A DNA stretch of 20,427 nucleotides, taken from IMG/VR virus record IMGVR_UViG_3300044620_000008, positions 1-20,427 of that record; one strand, given 5' to 3'. This DNA comes from a virus. A model generated the notes under the pieces. It was given only the letters and a program-made list of their open reading frames with translations, made no database searches and was not told the DNA's origin. Shown here piece after piece: positions 1 through 7,018 of this stretch (position 1 is its first letter; each line of letters begins with the position of its first letter). The translations under genes were made by a program, and so were the position numbers.

Positions 1-155
1 TCCCGTTCGGGGTTATTTGTGGATAGGTCTAGTGTATTGTGCTTAAATGTGCCAGATAGGTAACATTTGTGTTTATGGTTGACATGATGTGTGGGATTGT
101 GGTAATTGGTTGTGTGAGCGCGAGATGGACTTGTGCTTAGAAACTTATTTACATT
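1..155. other. Leader / intergenic stretch before the tail gene cluster
   Basis: No convincing gene is visible. All three + frames entering from the left edge stop within the first 63 bases (at about 24, 46 and 63), so at most the last few codons of an upstream gene lie here. A short CCC-GTTC-GGG hairpin followed by TTATTT at the very left edge could be the remnant of a terminator, but its 5' side is cut off. A 21-codon open frame at 75-140 has no supporting feature. Confidence 0.6.
79..106 (+). promoter_or_regulatory. Weak sigma70-like promoter candidate
   Basis: TTGACA at 79-84 is followed after 16 bases by GGTAAT at 101-106, and the first gene starts 50 bases downstream. Only the position and the perfect -35 box support it. 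TTGACA also occurs by chance inside several coding regions of this window (for example near 2782, 7583 and 19868), so the evidence is weak. Confidence 0.25.
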
Positions 156-410
156 ATGCCAAGAGGCGATTCATACGATCTTCAAGGTCAAGGCGGCGGA
201 CAGGTGTACTCTGGTACGGATGCGGCTACTGGGCCATTCCGTTGGGTTCAGACTGTGAACGACACTGTGTTTAGTGTGTTTGTTGCGCCTAACCTTACGA
301 ATGCTAGCACGAAGCTGATCACCATTACGATTCCTGCTGGGGTTGGCATTGGTGGTAATATTACGAGCTTCACGCTTACATCTGGAGCGGTTATTGCGTA
401 TCGTGCGTAA
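156..410 (+). CDS. Small phage virion-associated protein (hypothetical)
   Basis: An 84-residue protein I do not recognise to family level. It is rich in Thr, Ile, Val, Gly and Ala with alternating beta-strand-like segments, and it has no catalytic motif, membrane segment or cysteine. Its second half (about residues 43-84) reads like a small all-beta domain of the kind found in head decoration or tail accessory proteins. Its TAA overlaps the ATG of the nozzle gene (TAATG at 408-412), so the two are probably co-translated and a virion role is likely. The start at 156 has no Shine-Dalgarno sequence, only an AT-rich leader, which matches other genes in this window. A longer-starting frame at 89 is out of phase and not credible. 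Confidence 0.7.
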   Translation: MPRGDSYDLQGQGGGQVYSGTDAATGPFRWVQTVNDTVFSVFVAPNLTNASTKLITITIPAGVGIGGNITSFTLTSGAVIAYRA

Positions 411-2713
411 TGTCCCAGTTTCGGTCTACTGGTGGGTTGGATGACGCTATCGGCAGCGATAACGACCGTGGATTCTTTGGTGTAAACCAGAGATTGCAGC
501 TTAACCAGTTGGAGGCAGGTGAGGTAAGGGAAAGCCTTAACGGACGCATGGAGGGCTTCTGGAGGCCGCGCAAGAGTGTGGTGTCTGTTAGCCCTGTACT
601 GACTACTGGAGGCACTCCGTTGAACCTTCCGTTCCACATTCTCCCAAGCCCATTCTACTTGGCTATCACCGCTGTGTCGTATTCCGCGAATGTGGTAACG
701 ATTACCGTGGCTGGACATGGGTTGACTATTGGGGAGGCTGGCAACCTTACGGTTAGCGGCATTACCTTTACTGGCACGGATAACAATGGGGTCAAGGCTG
801 TGACCGCGGCTACCGTGGACACATTGACCTTTCCTGTTACTGGCGTGACTGCTGTGGCACTAGGGGCAACCCCAAGGATTGCACAGATCAACATTAACGA
901 TGCCGCAGCCAGCGATGTGTTGGCATCCTGCATGTTCTCTGACCCTAACGAGTCCAACAAGGAGTACATCATTGTTGCGCTGGAGACTCTGGCGAAGAAG
1001 ATCGACCTTTCTACGACACCCTACACGGCAACGACCATTCCGTATCCCGTGGGAGCCACCGTTGGGAGTAACTGCGATATGTTGCAGTGCTTCGACAAGG
1101 TGATGATCATGCGGGATGGGCAACAAGCTCTTGAGTGGTATCCTAATGGAAGGGCTATTCTTTCTGCGTCCTCCAACGCGACCGCTAGTCCAAATACCGT
1201 GGTGACAATGAGAGTCCGTGAACACGGGCTAACCGTTGGTTCGTCTGTGGTTATCGCTGGGCTTACCAGTGGTACTCCTCCAAATGGGACATTCACGGTG
1301 GCAACAATCGTCGACCAAGACTCATTTACCTTTGTGGCATCTGGGATTTCTACTAGCACCACATTTGTAACCACGGCAGCAACCATGACTGATGGGTTTA
1401 CCCTGTCCCCCGGTGGTGCTTACACCCAGCCACAGGTTTTCAACATCCAAGCCAAGGATGTCGATGTAGTTAGTGGACTTGTTTCTGCCAAAGTTGTTGG
1501 GAATACGACAATTTTTGCTGGTGATATAATTATCGTTTACTCAACAGCTACTGCTGATTTTCAAGCCATGCTTGGTAATTCCTACCAAGTGGTAAATGCT
1601 ACCACTACGCTTATCGAATGGTATGCCCCTATCGGGAACTACAATACCTCTGCATCTGATATATTCGAGTTCGGTGGAAGGTTCAGCGCTGGCGGTGGAT
1701 TTATGCACCAACCCGGCGCGCCTTGGGCTACCTACTTCCAGCGCAGGTTGTTCGTTCCGTTCTACTACTCCCAATCTGGCACTTTTAGCGCACCAGTCTA
1801 CACTAGCAGGAAGATTTCTGACGAGATCGCGGTTTCCGACCTACTGGACACTACGACCTTTGACCAGATCGAGAATCAGTTCCGTATTACTGGTGGCACT
1901 GCCGACTATGTGGTGGCGATGCATGGTTTCTACGACGATTCCTTGGTGGTCTTGAACCGCAATAGCATCCACCTTGTGGCACAGACCCAAGGAAGCCTGT
2001 CTGACACCGTGGTCAAGGAGCTTACTGGCGAGGTTGGGTGTTTAGCTCGCAAGTCCGTGGTCATGCAGGCTAACAACATGCTATTCTTGGCCGACGAGGG
2101 CATTTACGGGCTTACCTTCCTTAACGATTACAACCTTCGCGGCACGGAGGAGCCACTTTCCAAGAACATTCAGCCGTACATTGACCGCATTAACAAGAAC
2201 CTTGCGGGTGATTCGGTAGCGGTTTACTTCAACAACCGCTATTACATCGCAGTCCCGCTGGATTCTGTCGCTGGAGGTGGTGATGCCCGTGGGAATAACG
2301 CAATTCTTATCTACAACTTCTTGAACAAGGGCTGGGAATCGCTGGATACCTATGGGGATTCTAGGTTTCTAATTAAGAACTTCATCACAGCAAGTGCTGG
2401 GGTGCGGAATAACCTGTATGCCGTTAGTTCCAATGGTGGCTTGCACCAAGTTGACGCTTCCGACTCGTCCACAGACCGCTTGAGCGTTACGAATGAAAGC
2501 ACAGATGTGGTTACTCCCACGATCAACTCGTATGTGACTAGCCGTGGGTACGACTTTAAGACCCTTGAGCGCAAGAGGTTTACTGATGCCCAAGTGCAAA
2601 TGCAGAACTTGGCGGGACATTGCGTTTGCCACCGAAGACCCAGACTCTGCAGAGAGTATTGGCACTACTACCACATTCCTTGGTGGTCAGATCCTATCAC
2701 CCAGCAGCCCTAA
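410..2713 (+). CDS. Tail nozzle / beta-propeller tail protein, C-terminus frameshifted
   Basis: A 767-residue frame resembling the tail nozzle or DNA-stabilisation proteins of short-tailed phages (functional analogues of T7 gp12 and P22 gp10), which close the tail end. Support: beta-rich composition throughout, and a GC(L)ARKSV...FLADEGIYGL stretch (about residues 543-568) typical of propeller blades in this group. Two copies of a small beta domain (about 86-150 and 246-325), each with an HGLT-x-G motif and an NG turn, look like inserted decorations; similar phage segments are often labelled FCCH-like in databases. From residue 736 the frame loses its character (Cys/His/Arg/Trp-rich) and stops at 2713. 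The natural continuation is in the +1 frame to 2867, giving about 818 residues. This is either an indel, a sequencing error in the GGG at 2614-2616, or a programmed shift. Upstream coupling is by TAATG. Confidence 0.72.
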   Translation: MSQFRSTGGLDDAIGSDNDRGFFGVNQRLQLNQLEAGEVRESLNGRMEGFWRPRKSVVSVSPVLTTGGTPLNLPFHILPSPFYLAITAVSYSANVVTITVAGHGLTIGEAGNLTVSGITFTGTDNNGVKAVTAATVDTLTFPVTGVTAVALGATPRIAQININDAAASDVLASCMFSDPNESNKEYIIVALETLAKKIDLSTTPYTATTIPYPVGATVGSNCDMLQCFDKVMIMRDGQQALEWYPNGRAILSASSNATASPNTVVTMRVREHGLTVGSSVVIAGLTSGTPPNGTFTVATIVDQDSFTFVASGISTSTTFVTTAATMTDGFTLSPGGAYTQPQVFNIQAKDVDVVSGLVSAKVVGNTTIFAGDIIIVYSTATADFQAMLGNSYQVVNATTTLIEWYAPIGNYNTSASDIFEFGGRFSAGGGFMHQPGAPWATYFQRRLFVPFYYSQSGTFSAPVYTSRKISDEIAVSDLLDTTTFDQIENQFRITGGTADYVVAMHGFYDDSLVVLNRNSIHLVAQTQGSLSDTVVKELTGEVGCLARKSVVMQANNMLFLADEGIYGLTFLNDYNLRGTEEPLSKNIQPYIDRINKNLAGDSVAVYFNNRYYIAVPLDSVAGGGDARGNNAILIYNFLNKGWESLDTYGDSRFLIKNFITASAGVRNNLYAVSSNGGLHQVDASDSSTDRLSVTNESTDVVTPTINSYVTSRGYDFKTLERKRFTDAQVQMQNLAGHCVCHRRPRLCREYWHYYHIPWWSDPITQQP

Positions 2714-2867
2714 CGAGGCTGAAACCGCAAGCATCCGATGCAGACTTGGTGGTCAGCGCGGCTATACTGGGACTATCACATTGACAAGGACTATCGGTTC
2801 ACCTAAGATCCATTCTATTCAAGTGGCGGGTTCCATCACTAACAGACAAATTCTATCACAAAAATAA
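2616..2867 (+). CDS. Displaced C-terminal segment of the tail nozzle gene (+1 frame)
   Basis: These 83 codons continue the nozzle protein after the shift at 2614-2616. Removing one G from the GGG run joins ...VQMQNLA directly to DIAFATEDPDS. The segment is beta-rich with regular spacing (for example GYTGTITLTRT and SIQVAGSITNR), as expected for the last propeller strands. Its TAA at 2865-2867 lies one base before the next gene's ATG at 2869, the tight spacing seen elsewhere in the window, whereas the frame-2 stop at 2713 leaves an atypical 155-base gap. The ATG at 2544 that opens this frame lies inside the upstream coding frame and encodes an unrelated peptide before 2616, so it is unlikely to be a real start. 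Confidence 0.7.
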   Translation, partial: DIAFATEDPDSAESIGTTTTFLGGQILSPSSPNEAETASIRCRLGGQRGYTGTITLTRTIGSPKIHSIQVAGSITNRQILSQK

Positions 2868-2868
2868 T

Positions 2869-3498
2869 ATGGGCGTTGTAAATACAACCTACACATTTAC
2901 AAGCACTGACACAATTACCAGTGCTAAGATGAATAACATCATTGATGATACGACATTTACCAGCGATGCAATCCAAGGAACAACCTTGCAGGTCGTATCT
3001 CCGGGTAAACTTGCCGTGTCTGCTGGTGGAATTACATCTAATGAGCTTGCTTCTAGCGCGGTCACCCAAGCGAAGCTGGGAACGAATGTGGTTGGAAACG
3101 GGCCGGCCTTTAGCGCATACCCAAGCACCGACCAAGCCGTTGCAACTGCTTCAGGCATTAGGGTTGTTTTAGGTTCTGAGAGTTTCGATACAAACAGTAA
3201 TTTTGCAAGCAGCAGATTTACGCCAAGCGTAGCTGGATACTATTTTTTTCATGGTGTGATTGGAATGACTGTAGGTGACGCTGAAGACCTTTGGGCGTTA
3301 ATATACAAAAATGGATCTCCTGTCGCGGATGGGGCTAGGATCAACGGTCAATCTTATAGCGCATCTGTATCTGGTTTAATTTACATGAATGGCTCGACTG
3401 ACTATGCTGAATTGTATGTGCGACATTTAACTGGATCAAATCGCACAATCCTTGCTAATGGTACTGTGTTTCAAGGCTACCTTGTTAGATCAGCTTAA
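2869..3498 (+). CDS. Tail fibre / receptor-binding protein with C1q-like head
   Basis: A 209-residue protein. Residues 1-78 form a Thr/Ser-rich stalk-like region with ITSNELASSAVTQAKLG, a pattern common in trimeric phage fibre stalks. Residues about 79-209 resemble a C1q/TNF-like jelly roll: PAFSAYPSTDQAV, then SFDTNSNF...RFTPSVAGYYFFHG, then an IYKNG turn, and a final GTVFQGYLV strand. C1q-like heads occur at fibre tips and bind host surface ligands; here host attachment is inferred. The gene directly follows the nozzle gene. The start at 2869 has no Shine-Dalgarno sequence but carries an AAAATAATATG leader identical to the one at 19831-19841. The C1q part is more AT-rich than the nozzle gene, so the head may have been exchanged as a module. 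Confidence 0.75.
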   Translation: MGVVNTTYTFTSTDTITSAKMNNIIDDTTFTSDAIQGTTLQVVSPGKLAVSAGGITSNELASSAVTQAKLGTNVVGNGPAFSAYPSTDQAVATASGIRVVLGSESFDTNSNFASSRFTPSVAGYYFFHGVIGMTVGDAEDLWALIYKNGSPVADGARINGQSYSASVSGLIYMNGSTDYAELYVRHLTGSNRTILANGTVFQGYLVRSA

Positions 3499-3513
3499 TA
3501 GAAAGATAAATTT

Positions 3514-4848
3514 ATGAACCTAAAAGATTTACTTAAAGTAGCTTCAGTTGTTATAGTTGGACTTTCCATAAATTATTTTGCATCAGATACTGGAATTAAT
3601 CAATGCTGGCTTCCACTTGCAGCCGCTGTAGTTGGTGGTGGTCTTTCCTTTCTTGGAAGCAGAAAGTCTGCTAAAGCAGCCGAGTCTGCGGCTAGAGACA
3701 TGCCAGAACCAATTGATATTTTCGCTAGGCCATACAATACGGTTAAGGGAAAAAAAGTTTATGGTAAGAGTTTGGCCCAGCAGCAAGCTGAGGGCATGCT
3801 TGGATACTACAAACAAAATGTTCCCGGATTCCTTGCTCTACAGAAAAAACTTGGCCCAGATTTAATGAAGCAATCGCTTCGTGAATCGCAGCAATATCTT
3901 ACTGGGTTTAAGGGGCAGGAGGGCTTGTTTGGATTAACTCAAAGAGCGAGTAGAGAAGCCCAGAAACAAATTGCCGATCTTCGTGCTAGGGAACTTGCCA
4001 CAATGAGCGGACAAACTGGTCGTGTCCGCAACTTGATGGACAAACTTTCTCCAGAGCAAGCTAGGGCAATCGACTTGCAACAAGCATACGCAGAACGAGC
4101 GCAAAGGCTTGAGTCTGAGTTTAAAGGTCAAGCAGCACCCTACACAGGCATGTTTGGCACAATGGCAGAAGAGGCTTATGCTCGTCGTGGAACGCTTTCC
4201 CCAGAAGAACAACGGGCAACTCAACAACAAGCCAGAGAGTCTGCGGCTGCAGCTGGACGGATTGGAGGTAATGCCGCTATTTCATCTGAGATTATGAATC
4301 GTGAGGCCGCACAGGCTGCTCGTAGGGCGGAGGCGCAACAAGCAGCACAAACAGCATACGGAAACATTGCTGATGTTGGTGCGCGTAGACAAGCACTTCG
4401 TGGCGAAGCAAGCGCAGCAACTGGTGAGTTGTTTACTAGGGCAGGTCAATTTTATACCACGCCCGGATTGAACTTGTTATCTCAAACCCCAGCAGCATTT
4501 GGGGCTGGAACTGGTTTGCTATCATCGGGTATGAGTGGGTCTGCTGCGACATCTGGTGGGTTCGATTACAATATGCCATTGAATTTCGCAAATCAATTAG
4601 GCGGAGCGCAAAACCAAGCAAATATGGCAGGACACACAATGAATATTCAAAATAAGATGAACTCTGCGAATGCACTTGGGCAGTTTGGTTCTACGCTTAT
4701 GGGTGCTGGAATGAGCGGTGGAATGGGTACTAGCTTTGGCAACTTTGGCAGTTTCCTTGGAAGTGGCAATATGGGCAACGCTGGGACTGCATTTGGGAAC
4801 ATGGGGAGAGAATCAATGGGTCTTCCACTAAGAGCATATACAGTTTAA
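3514..4848 (+). CDS. Internal virion / DNA ejection protein, membrane-active N-terminus
   Basis: A 444-residue protein. Two hydrophobic segments at the N-terminus (about residues 9-22 and 32-47, the second ending GGGLSFLGSR) are followed by a long helical, Ala/Gln/Arg-rich body (about 50-310) and a Gly/Met/Asn-rich low-complexity tail (about 320-435). This is the layout of small ejection proteins of podoviruses (T7 gp14 / P22 gp7 type), which leave the capsid first and help form a conduit across the envelope. Assignment rests on architecture and on its place as the first of three consecutive large genes between fibre and terminase; no specific family motif is recognised. The start has only an AT-rich leader (AAGATAAATTT). 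A signal peptide is unlikely because the hydrophobic segments are two and lack a cleavage pattern. Confidence 0.6.
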   Translation: MNLKDLLKVASVVIVGLSINYFASDTGINQCWLPLAAAVVGGGLSFLGSRKSAKAAESAARDMPEPIDIFARPYNTVKGKKVYGKSLAQQQAEGMLGYYKQNVPGFLALQKKLGPDLMKQSLRESQQYLTGFKGQEGLFGLTQRASREAQKQIADLRARELATMSGQTGRVRNLMDKLSPEQARAIDLQQAYAERAQRLESEFKGQAAPYTGMFGTMAEEAYARRGTLSPEEQRATQQQARESAAAAGRIGGNAAISSEIMNREAAQAARRAEAQQAAQTAYGNIADVGARRQALRGEASAATGELFTRAGQFYTTPGLNLLSQTPAAFGAGTGLLSSGMSGSAATSGGFDYNMPLNFANQLGGAQNQANMAGHTMNIQNKMNSANALGQFGSTLMGAGMSGGMGTSFGNFGSFLGSGNMGNAGTAFGNMGRESMGLPLRAYTV

Positions 4849-4852
4849 GATT

Positions 4853-7018
4853 ATGGCACTATTCGCAGGACAAGTACAAACAACTGGGTATCAAGCCCCA
4901 GATTACAATCAAGTAATCCAAGCTAATGCGCTGGCAAACGCGCAGCAGCAGCAAATGATTGGTGATCTAACTGGGCAGGTTAAGGACTACTTCAAACAGC
5001 AGGGGGAGAAGAAGAAGCTTGTCAAACAAAGCAGCCTTCAGATTGACGCTGCGCTCCAATTATTCCCAGACCTTGCCCCATCGCTTCAAAGCGTAAAAGA
5101 ACGCATGCGTGACGAGAACATCCCACTTGCTGATCGTGCTGCCGAAGCTGAAGTTGTTGCGAACCTAATCAACACTGGAATCGGTGAGATGCGGGATAGG
5201 TCTAATCGTTCATTTGAACAAGAAAAGTTTGCCGCCGATCAAGCATATCGCCAAGCAAATCTTGAAATAGAGGCAACTAGAATTGGAGTTGGCCAACAAG
5301 CAGCCCAACAAGCCGCTGAATCTGCCACAGCTAAAAGATCATTGAAGAAGATTGTTGTATCGACTCCACTTGGTGAGGCTGAACTCGATGTTAGCGTTGA
5401 CTCTCAAGGGAACCCATACGACATCCAAAGCGGAAAGCGTATTGGAGATCTTAAAAACTACGCAACTGGTGAAGGAACATGGGAATCCCCAGAGCAAAAC
5501 ATGCCTCCAACATCTCAAGTTGATTATAACCAGCTCCCATCTACTGGGAATTGGGGATTTACATCAAAAACACGCGACCAATTGCCAAAATCAACGGCTC
5601 AAGCTCGCCAAGTGTCACTTGATTTTAATGCGGCAGCCAGCAAGAATGCTAAAGGGATTGAAATTATTATCCCAAATGATGCTAGCAGGATTGAACGCAT
5701 GGCTGCTGAAGATTATGTTCAGCAAACTCAAAAATACTTCGCTGATCGTGGAGTAGATGTTCCAGTTCGTGGTGTCCGCACGGCAAAAGAAAACGGACGC
5801 GGTACACCTGGACGGTTCCACACAGAACCATTTTTTGTGGGCGATACAGCGGCAAGAAAGGTAATGGAATCTGATCCAGATGGTTATGCACAAGTTCTCG
5901 CCAATACGCTTGGGAAAATCAATAATGTGACATTTATTGCTCCACATAAGACCAATGACCCAGGCGCGTCTGATGGCAAGTTTAATGAACGAGATTTTGC
6001 CAAGGGTTCTATTATTCCTGCTCTTGAGCGTTTGAGCCGAGGTGACCTTTCAAGGCAGGCAATGGGAACGCCAGAGCAACAAGCTGAAGTTTCCAGAATG
6101 ATTGAACAAGGTTCTGAAATGGCTACATCTCAAGCGGTTCCAAGTGGAGCGATGGCTACTGAATCAGGCCTAAGTCAACAGCAGCCTCAGTTGCCGCAGC
6201 AAGTTCAACCAGTGGCCCAGCCAAGACTCGCTCGCGGGAGACTGCTTTCTGGCGGCGGCGATGAATATAGACCCTCGACGGCAGAAGAAGAAAAATTCTA
6301 CGGAACCAAAGGTCAAGTAAGTAAAAAAACTGGTAAATTTAGTCCAATTACACCGCCTCCGGGAATGGTTATTAGGCAATCGCCGGGAGGTGGTATTGAA
6401 TTTATTCAAGGTGCTGGAGCTGCGGATAGGTTTACAAAAGCTGCAGAAGAAGCTAAAAAACAAGCAGTTCAATCGGCTGATAGGAACATCCAAGATCTAA
6501 TGGAAGCTAAAAGGCTTTATGCTTCTGTGATGCAGTCAAAGGGTGTTATACCAGCAGCAGCAAGAAAACTTGAGTCCATTACGCCAGGTACGGAACTCCA
6601 TACAATCCAAGAAGGTCTTCTTAAGGACTTTAAAAACAGACTCGGGTTAGAACAATTGACGCAACTTCGAATGGCGTCTCCAACTGGAGCTGCTGTTGGA
6701 AACCCAACAAATGCCGAAGGGTTGCGTCTTGAGAGCGTGTTTGGTTCTCTAGACCCAACCTCAAGTCCAGCTATTTTTAACAGAAACATCAATAGGGCGA
6801 TTGAATCATATCTTGATGTTATTCATGGCACGCCAGAACAAAGAGACAAGTTGATGGAGGAAGGCAAGATTACCGCGAAGCAAAACGCTGAAATTGAGGC
6901 GCAGTACCCATCATCCACGATGGACACAATGGGCATCGAACAACCGAGGCAAACAGGCGGTACTGGGAACCCTGCTATTGACGAAATCATCCAAAGGAAT
7001 AACATCCAAATCAAGTAA
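4853..7018 (+). CDS. Internal virion protein with possible amidase-like domain
   Basis: A 721-residue protein. Residues 1-160 are helical and Gln/Ala-rich. Residues about 270-395 form a compact alpha/beta domain: an IEIIIPND strand, RGVRTAKENGRG, then GRFHTEPFF (H323, E325), FIAPHKTNDPGASDG (H365, D370) and NERDFAKG (E379, D381). The spaced His/Glu/Asp residues suggest a metal-dependent hydrolase, possibly an N-acetylmuramoyl-L-alanine amidase-like fold that opens peptidoglycan during DNA entry; this is inference. Residues about 410-470 are a Gln/Pro linker. Residues about 597-645 (LEQLTQLRMASPTGAAVG...SLDPTSSPAIF) match a motif I associate with the C-termini of ejection proteins of many short-tailed phages. 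Its TAA overlaps the next ATG (TAATG at 7016-7020), so it is coupled to the 1015-residue protein. A structural role is fairly sure; the enzymatic role is not. Confidence 0.6.
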   Translation: MALFAGQVQTTGYQAPDYNQVIQANALANAQQQQMIGDLTGQVKDYFKQQGEKKKLVKQSSLQIDAALQLFPDLAPSLQSVKERMRDENIPLADRAAEAEVVANLINTGIGEMRDRSNRSFEQEKFAADQAYRQANLEIEATRIGVGQQAAQQAAESATAKRSLKKIVVSTPLGEAELDVSVDSQGNPYDIQSGKRIGDLKNYATGEGTWESPEQNMPPTSQVDYNQLPSTGNWGFTSKTRDQLPKSTAQARQVSLDFNAAASKNAKGIEIIIPNDASRIERMAAEDYVQQTQKYFADRGVDVPVRGVRTAKENGRGTPGRFHTEPFFVGDTAARKVMESDPDGYAQVLANTLGKINNVTFIAPHKTNDPGASDGKFNERDFAKGSIIPALERLSRGDLSRQAMGTPEQQAEVSRMIEQGSEMATSQAVPSGAMATESGLSQQQPQLPQQVQPVAQPRLARGRLLSGGGDEYRPSTAEEEKFYGTKGQVSKKTGKFSPITPPPGMVIRQSPGGGIEFIQGAGAADRFTKAAEEAKKQAVQSADRNIQDLMEAKRLYASVMQSKGVIPAAARKLESITPGTELHTIQEGLLKDFKNRLGLEQLTQLRMASPTGAAVGNPTNAEGLRLESVFGSLDPTSSPAIFNRNINRAIESYLDVIHGTPEQRDKLMEEGKITAKQNAEIEAQYPSSTMDTMGIEQPRQTGGTGNPAIDEIIQRNNIQIK

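Noticed and set aside
1-20. CCC-GTTC-GGG hairpin followed by TTATTT at the left edge, possible terminator
   Set aside because: Only three to four pairs are visible and the 5' side is outside the window.
75-140. 21-codon hydrophobic open frame in the leader
   Set aside because: Too short to judge, with no ribosome site or overlap with a neighbour.
89-274. 61-codon frame overlapping the first small gene
   Set aside because: Cys/Arg/Trp-rich translation with no leader, out of phase with the better-supported 156-410 gene.
5352-5756. 134-codon frame inside the 721-residue gene (other + frame)
   Set aside because: Leu/Lys/Thr/Ser-rich out-of-frame translation typical of a shadow, lying entirely within a convincing coding frame.
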